Assembly (NCBI RefSeq): GCF_043641665.1
Contig: NC_092183.1
Location: forward strand, 16,392,501-16,456,500
Length of the DNA stretch: 64,000 nucleotides
Direction of reading: 5' to 3'
DNA from: Enoplosus armatus
Taxonomy: Eukaryota > Chordata > Actinopteri > Centrarchiformes > Enoplosidae
The position numbers and the translations under genes were made by a program. Below are positions 23,260-35,800 of this stretch, piece by piece (the first letter of the stretch is position 1; the number at the start of each line of letters is the position of its first letter). Under the pieces are notes generated by a model, which made no database searches, was not told the DNA's origin, and worked only from the letters and a program-made list of their open reading frames with translations.

Positions 23260-26200
23260 GTCTGACTGTGTGTCTGTGTACATTTATCTCTGTAGGACTC
23301 CTGGGGGTGTGTCTATGACATCTGGAGCTGGGTAGCAAGAGTGTAAGGCCATGAGCAGCTATTACAACGGGCCAAAGGTGAATGGTCTTTGTGTGCGTGT
23401 TTGTGGATGTGTGTCGGGAGGAGGGAGGGAGAGAGAGACAGTGAGAATGGGACACAGAGACAGAGAAAAAGAGAGTATTTTTCAAAAACATGTTGTCCAT
23501 GTACTACACAGAAACTAGTAAAAACAACAGCAGTTTGGCATACAGGCTGTCACCAGGCCAGCTAACTCAGTTAGCATCACTGAATCACTCTGTTATTTTT
23601 CCTGATACAAGTCTCTGTTTGTCCAAAGAACAAAGAGCGTCTAAAGTCAATCAGTATGTGTGTGTGAGTGTGCTGAGGACACAATAACCATATTGTGCGC
23701 CCTATTGAGCAAGCTGCATGCTAGCCTTGCATGTGAGAGGAGGCAGGCTGATACTGCTCTCTCATTTTCTTATTGTGCTGATAATGCTGACAAGCGTTTA
23801 CCGCATATCTATCATGTCATCAAGCAAAACCAAGTATTATGAAATAAGATTTCATCCGAATATAATGCAATCTGTGGAAACATTCTCCAGGATTACGTGA
23901 GCTTTGTGTCACCCGCATCATTCATGTCTCCTCAGGGATCAGTTTAGGAACAATAACTATAAAAACAACAAACTCCACTCCCTCATTAGTCTTACTAGCA
24001 TCCAGAGCTTGGTCACAAATCCACATTTACTGATCCTTGGTCCTCATGGCATTCCTAAAGGTCACCATTCAAGAGCAGTCAAGGTCAAAGGTCACTGTGC
24101 TTCTGAAGGAGTCTTAATTGCATGTGCAAATTCTCCACCCACAGGGAACAGGCTTGCACATGAGGATACACTGTGCTGTGGGAGACTCTTTGTTCTACCA
24201 GAGCTTTCACTACGATGGAGTTTGCAAAGATCCTATTTTCAGGCATTTTTCTCCCCAGGACTTTACTTAATCCTTGTCTTGGATACTAACAAGGCCAAAA
24301 GGTTTACAAATGGCATGACTTTAGAAAAGCAACCAAAATAAGAAATGGTTGAAATCTATGAAATATATGAAATCTGTTTTAGAAAAGTATAAATAGGCTC
24401 AGGACCTGATCCCTTTAATGAACTTTATTTTGCTAAAGCATTTGGAAGATCCATCATTCTCTTCTTGTCTGCCTTGAGGAAGGACACATGTCTATGAAGT
24501 GCACCGGCACAATAAAGTCTATCAAGTTACCATCCTGAACATTTTCTCTACTTTTTCTGAAAGTCTCATTTTAAGAACTGTTAAACCCTCTGCTGGTTTT
24601 ATCGGAAGATTATCTACATGGTTGAAATTTAAATGTAATCTGCTATGACAGTATTTCTTTGGTTCAGTGAATACGCCAAAGGATGTAAAACATGAAATGA
24701 AGGGATTATCTTTGACGACAAGGCCTGCAAAAGTTCACAGTTCTGGATATGACATGTTTTTAAAACTGTGCTTCTGCTACACTACTACTTACTGTAACAG
24801 AGTATAACGTCAAACCTCTGATTGATAAACGGGATATACCAGCAGTGTAGTGCAGAGGGACAGTTCTCCCTCTAGACTTCAAGTCAGCCGTTTGGATGCC
24901 TTTCTCTCTCTCTCTTTTTGTCTGCACCACTTGATCAGCTTTGTTACTGTAATGCAGCCTCCCAACTTTCCCAACTAACAGAGCAGATAGACCCCCATTC
25001 CTTCACACATGTTGGTTTCTTGAGAGCTACACTGACTGATGAGAAAAACAGACTCTCTTATGTCTGTACTCCAGCCCACCTCCAAACGCAGCCAGTTATG
25101 ACCTCATCTCTGAGAGAGGGAGGGACAGAGGGTGGAGAAGAGAACAGAAGAGACATGTAAATGTAGAGAAAGAGGCCATCATTAAGGGGAGTGAGGGGCA
25201 AGAAAAGGGGAGAGGGTGAGGCAAGGAGAAGAAAAAACAATGATGGCAAAATCTGAAATCTTTTTTTAAAGTAATTACCAACGAGAAATGAAATTAGTGC
25301 ATCATTACCACAGCTAGCCACTCAGTGCAGCTATAAAACAAATAAAAAGCCATTTATCTCAGAGTATACAGAGGCATACATAGAGTGCATAAACACGACA
25401 CGCACACACACACAAGCACAGGCGCGCACACAATATACTGTAAGCCTGAGCCAGTAACAATAGGGATGGTTTGTTTTGGACTACCAGAGCCCCTGTAATA
25501 CCTCCAAACATGCTGAGCTCTACCATTTCAAGATGAACATAACAGAAGCAGATGGTGAGCTGTGCTGGAGAAGGCCTTGTTTTCACTGATCCGGGCGTTC
25601 CACTACACCAGGCTAAACACTGAACCATTTCAGTGTGGTAATGTGCAGGAAATACTTGAACACAATGTACACACTCCTCTCATATTGTAATTTCAAAAGA
25701 GGCTCAGGGAGATTTTCTTCCCTTGTACTCTCATCCAATTTTGTTTTGATGCTCTCGGGGAATGCATTTCATTGCGCTTGTGTATTGTTATACAATAAGA
25801 AAGAGAGAAATGAACCTATGAGATTTGTGATATGATACTTTAGGCCCCAGAACCAATAACCATTTCTCATATTCCTTGTTCACTTCACCGTCCTTACTCT
25901 CTCCATATATTCTGCTGATATCGCACCATCATTACTACTCCAAATTCATTATTCTGACCCCCGTCTCATACAACACATATTTCCTTCCCTCCTACTTTAA
26001 ATCCTGTAGCACAACATACCTCTTTCACAAACTGAGGCAATATCTCATCCTCATCAGTTCTCTCTCGACTCTGCACTTCCTACCCTCTGTGTCTCTCTGA
26101 CAGAAAGATCTTGTGGGCTCATAGGTCATTTATTCATTCCATCTTTGCCAGCGGGGGAGATATGAGAGATTTGTGGTTATGCACGCTGTTGCAATATGAT

Positions 26201-29200
26201 AAACTGCGCATGAAGAGAGAGATATGAGAAAAATGGATGAGAAGGTTGGAGCTCCCACCAGAATTCACGGCCCAGATTAAGCTCTCCATCAAATCATTCT
26301 TTTGCTCCTTTTCCTCTTGCTTTTCCCTTCCACATACTGCACACACATCCCCAGTGGTCCCACCAACCGACATTTGTCAAGACCTGTGATTTTAAGATCA
26401 GCGCAGTCTTTTGAATGCTCATTTCATTCTCTAACTTCTTTCAAATTTGTATTTTCACTACAGCTACCTTTTCCCACAAGCCTCTTTTTGTTCAGCCCCC
26501 CAACTTCTTACTCTCAAAGCTGACCTGGACTCCCAGTGCTATTTTTAGCCTGTCTCTCTGTCTACCTCTCTGTCTGTGTTGGAGCGGGGAACTCAGAGAC
26601 GTCCCCACAGCACACAGCGCTCATTTCCTCTCGCCAAACATGGGCAAAAAAAGTCCAGCCAGACTCAACTGCTGAAAAAGTCACCCCCCACCCCCCCACC
26701 CTGTCCAGCATGTTACTCATATTGTGTCCATGCGGCGACCCCAGTGGTATACGCATTCCTCCGTCCGTCTGGACTGCAGACACACGTGAAGGTTTATGGG
26801 TAGAGGTTGAGAAATGTAAGTAAGAGAGAGGAAGTGACGGAACAAGAGACTAACTGAAGCCAAATAAGAGGAGAATCGGAAAAAGAGAGAAAGACACTAC
26901 ATTTGTCTGTCTTGTAGAGGTCTACAGAGTGGTTCAGTGTGCTCTAAGGTGATGCATCACTGTAAACATCATGACTGAAAAACGTGGCATTGGTAAACCA
27001 CAAGGACATTCGAATTGTACTGTGGTGTAAGATATTTCTAGGGAGCGAACACACACAGATTTTATTTCGGTTTAACAAAAACCTAAACAAGGTATGAAGA
27101 CTGTCTTTTAAAAAAGTACTTAAAACTCCAGTGACCCAAGCAGTGTTTTTCTCTTTGGCCCTTCATTGAGTGATGAAACGTGGATGTCAAAATGATGTAG
27201 ACTGCTGTTGAAGGACGGTGTTTATGTGAACACCTCTCTGTGCTTATTAAATATCCCACAACAGAGTTGACCCAGATCCACTCGGAGAAAGAGTGCCAGA
27301 AAGAACAACAGAGACAGAGGTAGGAAGGAGGAAGGGAGGGAAAGGATGTGACAGTGTCTCTTGAGAGGCAGGTAAGGAAAGAGGAAAGTTGCAAAGAAAA
27401 CAAAGACGGAATAGTCGTGGTGCTCATACTCATGGCTTGCTGCAGAGGATTCAGTCAGGTGCCCTGCAGACAGTGGGCTGGAACCACTGTAATCCCCACA
27501 GACTAAGCAACAGGGCCCCTTAATAAGAGTTGCTGAGCAGGCACCAAACTCCCAGAGGAAAACTTCAGTGAAGCAATATTCTTCAACTTGCCACAAATTA
27601 AATGCGTCTTGATTATTAATTGAAGAGAGAAATGTAATTCACATTTGAATGTGTTACTCATTGAAAAGAAATGTTGATGTGCTGATAAAGTCCCAAAGCA
27701 TAGAGCAGACCGAAACCAAAGACAATAGCTCAAGGGATGTTTGTGGATCCCCACAAAGATGTGGGGTGAAGTCACATATGAACAAGCCAAACATCCTCAA
27801 GCAGTATGTGGTTTATGAAGTAAGGTGTAATATCCCTTTGCTGTCACTACAACTGAAGATAATACTTAACATGCCCCTCTCCTACTGAGATGAGATTTAA
27901 GTAATGCCCCAAGAGAAGGGCAGCGTATAACAACATCACTATAAAAAGCAGAAACATATTTTTATTATAAAACATAGACTGTTAAACTCCAGTCCACCAT
28001 ATCGTGTCTGGTCTATCCCACTTGTGTTTTTGTGTCAGGAGTAAAGCTGGCTCAGGGGAGGCTCTCCAATTGGGTTATGATGTGATGGTAGTGCCTAGCA
28101 CAGAAACCTTGATCCAATAGTTTGATTTCGTCAATGCTTCAGATTCAGTAAAATACCTAAAATTAGGTTTAATAAATGATAGTAGTGTTACTGTAGATGA
28201 AAGGCTTATATTCTGAGAATAAACACTCCCCATTTTAACCATGAAAATGATACTACACCAGGAACAATGCATCTGTAAAACCCACTATGCTTCAGTGACA
28301 TTTCACCACTAAAAAACCTGATCTTCAGCTCATGTTTAATCCAGCCGCCTGCAGTAATCTTACCATAATGGCAACAAACAGAAACCTTGTTGAAAAGCTT
28401 CACCTTATGCTCTGACAATTCACATCAACACAAAACTGTTGGATCAAACATGAATCCATATCAATAGATTTGAATTGATAGCACAGAAATGTAACACATG
28501 TCCCATGTGAAGCTCTGCTATTGAGCTAATTTACTACATTTTTACTTTTAACTTTTTTTTTGTTGAATATTTAATGAAGTCTAGCTGAATCAATAGAAAA
28601 CTACCAATGGAGTAAACTTGCAGGGCTCCAGTGACTACAGAGAAAACAAAGTAATGCAAGAACTGCAGCTTGCTTTGCATGCTTCAAATACTTTCAAAAA
28701 CTTTGACAGTCAGGCTACAGGATGTTGAGACATGATGGGGGGTGGAAGTGAGACCTCATGTTAGTACAAAGTCAAAACCGTTGTTTGGGTTTTCTTAACT
28801 GTTTCTCATCTTGTTTAGGCTATTCATGCAAAAATGAATAAAAGTTTGAGTCTAAAATGATCAGTTTCTACATGTACTGAGAAAGACAACTTAAAGTGAC
28901 CTGCGCTTTGTCGTCGTGAGAGTATTTCTTTGCTTTTGTATTCATGATGGAGTACTGCTCACTGATGATAGATCATGTTCAACTCCCCTTTAAGCTGTGC
29001 AAGTCAATTTGAAGAATAAGTTGGCTGCCTATTTGACCCATAAGAGTATTTGCTCAGATCCACCCACTGAGTAACACTGACTGATCTGTACAGTATTTGA
29101 CTGGGTGGAGGACACAGCAGACTCCCCTGGAGACTATTACAGGCCATTGAAGTAATTTGGCCTGCAGATAATGGTAAATAGTGGGAGAAATGACAGAGGC

Positions 29201-29846
29201 AACGGAGAGCAAAATTATAAGAAAGAACAGAAAGTGTAGCTAAATGAAATGTAGGAAAACAGAGCACACACAATATCAGTCAGTGGGGGGTGAGGCAGTG
29301 AGGGGCAGAGACTGGATGGAATGCTGACAGGAGGAGGGGAGGGAGGAACATTTTTGTTCTCAGCAAAACACAGAGCCAGAGAAGTTTAGAATATGACAAA
29401 CTAAACAAATAAGTAATTAAATCACTGCCAAGGACCAGTGAGAGAAAACAGCCCTCTGTGTGCGGAGGCAGATGGAAAAGAGCGGGGGATGGACAAAGAG
29501 AGAAAGAGAGACAAAAAGTATGCTGCTGTACGGTGGATGTTGATTCAAAATGTCTGGAAACAACAAACAGACAAAACACATCATTAACACTTAGACTGGT
29601 GTGTGACACAGCTGAACAGTAGTGAAAACGAAATTGTCAGGTGATGAACTGTGAGGCGGTGCGTGTAGTGGTGGACTGCATGGACAACAGTTGGTATCGT
29701 CTTACAGTCCCGAGTTAATCCACTGATAACATTTGCCAGTCATTGTGTAAATAGAGCTGCGCACACACTAATTACTTAGCCGCCACATTTCTCTCTGTGT
29801 AATACAATCTGCGTCATCAAGAAAGGCAAGAGTGTGTCGGCTGTAG

Positions 29847-29881
<35 letters not shown>

Positions 29882-32800
29882 TGCTTGTTTGTTTCAGCAA
29901 ATGTTTTTTCAAGTAAGAATGTGAGAGCGATATTTATAAGCGAACCATGACATGTCACACTATGTTTTAAACCTTGGGACAGGCTGGAGCTTGGAAGCAG
30001 CTCAGTCTTGCTGGTTTTGAAGAGATTCACAGAAACTGTATCCTTCTTTTCCAAAGCCATACGACATAACTCAATTCAGCAAGAGGAAACAGTCTAGACC
30101 TCCCCTGTTGTGTGTTACATATGTAAGAATTGATAACACACTCAAAGGTACAACTCAGCTCTAAATACAAATGTAACAGTTAACAGTTGTAGATCAAATA
30201 CTTCATATACTTGTCAAATGTATATCCACATACACTTACTGATGTGTAGCTGTTGTATTTTCAACATAATTTCCAACAGATCATCGGCAGAGAATGCAGC
30301 ATTTGGAGTTTTATTTTATATTGCTGTACAGTAAAAGCTGTTTCCCACCCTTAGAATAAAAAGAGTATGTATTGAGTATTGTCTTCAGTGTGGAGGTGTC
30401 ACTCCATATGCACAAGCTGTGCAGTATTTTTTTTACTCAAACATGCAGCTAAAGTAAGCTAAAGCATTTTCAGTCTTGCCCAATTTCCGTACTTGTAAAG
30501 GGTAAGGGTTAAAAATGGTGGAATCATTGTTTAGGCTTTAATGGAAGATGGGTTCATGAAGATCAATGTCATGAGGCTGTGTGCTTAAGAGTGATGGGGC
30601 ACATGGAGAGGGTGAACCAGAGGGAGGGTTTGGAGAATAGTCACTCAAAGATTGGGTTCACACAGGGGAAAACGATGAAAAGCACCAGGGGATGTAGATA
30701 GGTTTAAATGGGTAGGCCAAGAGGGGCACATTTAACAATGGCACACAATGGGAAACAGCCAGAGTGTATAGGAGGTTTCCAAGGTGGTAGAAGAGTATGT
30801 GGTTATTGGGGGCAAGTGTCTTGATGGAAGTATTACAGGGGAATTGTCACAGGTCTCTATGGGGTAAATTGTTATGACTCTTAGAGGGAGGTAAACGGTT
30901 TGTTTAGAGAGCTGCAGGGGTGTGGATGGGAACAGAATTTATTTTTCCTACACCTGACATGGGAAGGAATACATGGAGAGGAGAGGAGAGGAGAGACGTG
31001 ATGATAAACCCTCTAAAATCGTGGTCCACTGGGATCACTCTGGCATTTCCTGTGCATGCTGTCCCGCACAGCTACACACACACACACACACACACACATA
31101 CACACACACATACACACACACACACACACACAGGAATAGCCTCCTGTCTCTATATCACAGTTATTATGGGACCATTAAAAACATCTTATCTCCAACCATT
31201 TCCTTCACAAAGCAAACTCTCTCAAGTATCACATATCCACTCAGACCTCATTCAGCTTCGTCTTCTCTGCTGCCTCTCGTAATGCTTTGATCTTTCTCTC
31301 ATTCCTCCTCACCCCTCCATCTGTCCTCTCATCTTTCCCTTTTCTTAGCTCCCACACTTCAATCATTTTCTGATTCTGCTTTTCAATAACCTCTTGTCAA
31401 GACCACCCTGCTGAACTTCTTCACTCACCGCAAATCCTTCCTCTTTCCTCTCACTTGTTTTCCTTTCTCATCTCGTTATCCCTCCATATTTCTTACCTAC
31501 TGTCCTTGCACATTCATCTGCACCCCCCTCCCAGCCTCCTCAGTCCCTCTCCACTCATCTCCCCCCGCTTCATTCAGTCTCTCTTAACAAACAACCTAGC
31601 TTTCCCACCAGGGTCGTCAGGACAACGGAGCCCCCCGACTCTCCTCATCCACCCACAACCCAATCCCACCACCAGCAAGTGAACAAACAAGACAGAAGAA
31701 AGGAAAGTTGAGTTCCCAGTAAAGGCCCTGCATCCAGCGTGACTTTGCTGCAAGGTGCTAGTAGTTAACCCTCACACTGTCATGATCATAACCATGGTGG
31801 TCCTTTGTAACCATGGTGAAGAGGGAGATTAGGCTTAAGCAACTCAGCAAACACAGTTGATGATACCTCAAGACAGCTATAGGAATAACAGAAGGGTGTA
31901 TCCTAATTCAGTTGGCCCAGTGTCTGCCTGTGTGTATATGTATTTGCATGTGTATAAAATATGTATGAAAGTGTCAGTGCGTGTGTCTGATGATCTCATA
32001 ACTGTGTAATTAAGAGCAAAATAACAATAAATATGTTATCGTCTGTAAAAAGATTGGTGGCTGTCAGACTCTGCTGGTGTTGTGCTTGGCGTGCTCACAA
32101 CAAGACGAGCCGCGGCAACACAGAACATGACGAGACATTTCAGCATGCACTTGGTTCCTCCTTTCACAACATTCTGGCTAAATCAGTAGCTAGATGCCAG
32201 AAAGAAGAGATGGACTTTAGAGCATATCCTAATGTTTTTTAAGAAGTAGAGCATTTTCCAGATATCACATATTTGGTTAATTTCCTGAAAGCAAAACACC
32301 TGTTATCTCTCCAACAAGGACCTTAAAGATCTTTCCTATGAGTTAATTCTTTAGCAATTAGACAGCTGTGTGGGAGCTACTCTGGGGGATGTGGAAGCAA
32401 CACAAGCAAAACATTGTGTCTCACTATCTCCTGCTTCAGCACTTTGTAATCCAAGCGTGGCAACAACATTAAGACAGGTAGGTCACTCTCATATCTGCAA
32501 TACTAGAACATGAGTTCCAAAGTAGTTGAGTGCCAACGGCCTGGTTTCACAGATTATATCTTTGTCAAACTCTACAGCTCAGACACATCAACAGAAGAAT
32601 CTATTTCTGTGATATCATATTGTTGCTCAGACATACCCTAAAAGTGCCTCAGCTGGGATCAGGATACACACACCACGCATTTTCATCCTTCACTATTCAT
32701 CCTCTTGCCAGTGTTTGGAGAAACACTGAAATGCAGATGTTTTTCGACAGCTATCTGACACACCCTTGGAAATCCCACTATGTCTGCTACACTCAAGGCC

Positions 32801-35800
32801 CATTAGTTAGATTAAACAAAAAATTCACCTTAATCCAGCTTCTATTTTTCATGGCATTTGCATGAAAACTCCATCTGGTTTCACAAAGGAACAGCCAAAG
32901 TTTTCCAGCAGAGTAGACACTCTGCCTTGGTCTTGAACGGCAAAAGGGAAACAATAACACATTTGTTGTGTTCACTGCTGTAGGCATGAAAAGGACAGAT
33001 TTCCAGTGGAAACAATGTGCAGAGGGCATCTGGATTAAGGTCAACTGCTCTGTGACACAAAAGGAGGATTTGATGGAAAGGTCAGGTGTGAGGACGTATG
33101 ACAAAATACTTTTGAGGGTTATTGTTCACTACAAACTTTATGACAATAAAAACAAAGATGCCACACCAGCAGGATACAATGTCGTCTTCAAGGTAGCAGC
33201 TCTTTTGTGTTCTTTAACTTATTTTGTTCCCAATAGAAAATTGACACCCAAAAGAATAACAGCACTGCAGTGCCACCAAGTCATGAAACATTAATTACCA
33301 ACCTCTTGCATCTTCTATGGGGCAATTACAAGTCACACTTCAACACGGTGTCAATTTGTGGTCTTGCGCCCAACAGTTTGCACGCTAAGAAATCCAAACA
33401 TACACAGACACACACATACAGTATAACCTCGTGCAGTCATGTCTCATCATGCCTGAGACCTACTATTACCCTGCAGCTTCATCTTAGATCCCTGATGAAT
33501 CTAAATAATGTTTAAGTGAGTAGTAAGCAGTTGTTTCGTGATTACTGTCAGAATCATTCTCTAAGTTCATCTAAACACAGACACATATAACAGCCATTAC
33601 AGCCATCATTGTCATCATCTTCCAACATGCCACCCACCGACATGCTCACACAAGCAGCTAGGTGAGCTGAGGGCACTCTTTTGCAGAACACTTGTATCCT
33701 TGAAACGGGAACCATGTTGGTTGTGTGTAATGGCTTTATAAAAATTTATTTAACCAGGATATGTCTATGCCCTCATGGGACACTTGCATGCTTATGTTGT
33801 GCCCTACTGTCACACCAGAAGCACTTGAATGGCCACAAGTACCACTCCGTTCAGTACAAGTTAGTGCTCAAGTGCCCCAGTGTTCAGCCGAGAATTAAAG
33901 CCCCTCTGGGTGGGCCAAGTTCCCGTCATACTAGCTCTTGTGATTGTGGTGTGACCTTAGGGTAAAATTATTCCTAATCCTGAATCCTTTGTCATTTTCA
34001 CCGCTGCCCCTTACAGTCACCACGGTATGAAAGGCAGCCATGATATTTGATTTAAGGGCTCGTGTGTTACTTCAGTTAACAACTGAAATACACCAAAACT
34101 GGTGTTGCAAGGTTTTCACAGCTGCAGCAACAGTGTGATAAGAGATAGGATGCATGCTTCTTCGGAGACCAGTGGAGATATATCTCAAACAGATAGCTAC
34201 ATCAAAGTATTATACAGGAAGCAGAGATAGAGAGCGATAGTTCGACAGAGAGAGAGAGAGAGAGAGTGGACTGGGCATTGGTCCAGTGTTACTGTCCTTT
34301 GACTTCCTATTTGTATATACTGCTATTTATATGAAGGATCGATCAAACATGTCCTGTTATCATTCAGCCTGATAGCACCACTGTGTGCTGCCTTTGCAGC
34401 CTTATCCTGAACAGCCAGAGGAAACCAACCAGACTGCTTGTTTTCATTCTGTGGGATTCCACAGTCAGGTGATCAGAAGGATTTGTTTCAGCGTAGGAAG
34501 CTACACAACAGTCCATGTGTCGACAGCTAGCATTAATATGCCTTTCAGTATCTTTTTGACAGTTGGGTCTTTGTACATAATTAAGGAACTGAACAAAAAG
34601 CAGAACCTGTGCAGGGAAGTCCAGGCAGTGAGTAATTTCTTGATAACAGGTAATGTTTCTTTATCCTTACAAGTAAGATAACTGACTTGCTGCACTTGCA
34701 CATATAATCTCTCTCTGGACTCACAAAATACTGTACACCTATACACAAGCAGAAGCACTTCAGCATTTGCATTCGAACACAATGGCAGCCCTGCGTTTCA
34801 CCTTCCTCCCTCCCATCCTCTCCCCACACCCACAGGTGTATTCCATGTAGCGCGTAACTTTAGACCCAGGAACTCTTCTGGTCTCGGTTAATCATGCATG
34901 AGCCTGTGGAAATTCTGGCAAGTAGCAGCAACACAAACACCCCGGGCCGATGCAGAAATAAAGGCTCTTCCATTTATCATCAGCGGGAGAGTCCCTTCAC
35001 AAGAGATCAGAGGCCTGGAGACGAGAGGATAATGTGTTGCTTCTTAAATGGAAATGGGTAAGATTGATTACTTAGGTTTCCCACAGACTGCAATAATTAA
35101 AGAAAAGATGAATTAAAGTAAAAGTAAAAATAAATAATTCATATACAGGTAATTAATGAATTTAAGTAGGTTAAATGACATGTTATATTACAGTACTGGA
35201 GGAAGGTTTTCTAACAGCTGCAAAAGAACAACAGCTTGGACATCATTTGTAAAGAGTTTCCAGAAGTGAATTTCAAAACTGAAACTTCATATCTGTCTAA
35301 TTCAATGTCCATTACCATTTGATTTCTTCTGAATTCTTACACACTACAAATCAATGAGGAACTGTCTTGACCTGGTAAAGTTAAATCTGGGCCAGTAAAA
35401 GAAAACACCCTAAAACAGGATTCATGCATTTTGTATGTCTGTTCACCAATCTAGGAACAATTCAATTACAGTATTTACCATCTTATATAATAATATAATG
35501 TAAGGTCAATTTCTAAGCAGCTTGTTTTCTTCCTGGAAATGTGTCTACATGTTTCATTCATACATGTAAATAAAATATCTGCCCTAAGTCTCGAACTAGA
35601 CTTTCAACTCGGAATGAATGAAGACAAGATTGATTGATCTCTCAATATTCAATCTAAACTCAATCACTCTGTTACTACAGTGAAATCAGATATTTGCTTA
35701 ATGCGTCACTGCCTGCTGACTGTTATAATCCCTGCAAGAGAACATAGTGAAACATTTAACACAAGCACAGCACACAGTATCAAAGTGTGGACAGCAAGAA

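Noticed and set aside
23904..24341. 145-codon open frame on the plus strand in intron 1
   Set aside because: Composition and translation look random; no recognisable motif and it is opposite to the host gene.
24450..24540. Segment resembling the 3' tail of a fish retroposon (GAGGAAGGACACATG, then AATAAAG)
   Set aside because: Too short and no 5' part, poly(A) or target duplication visible; cannot be named without a repeat library.
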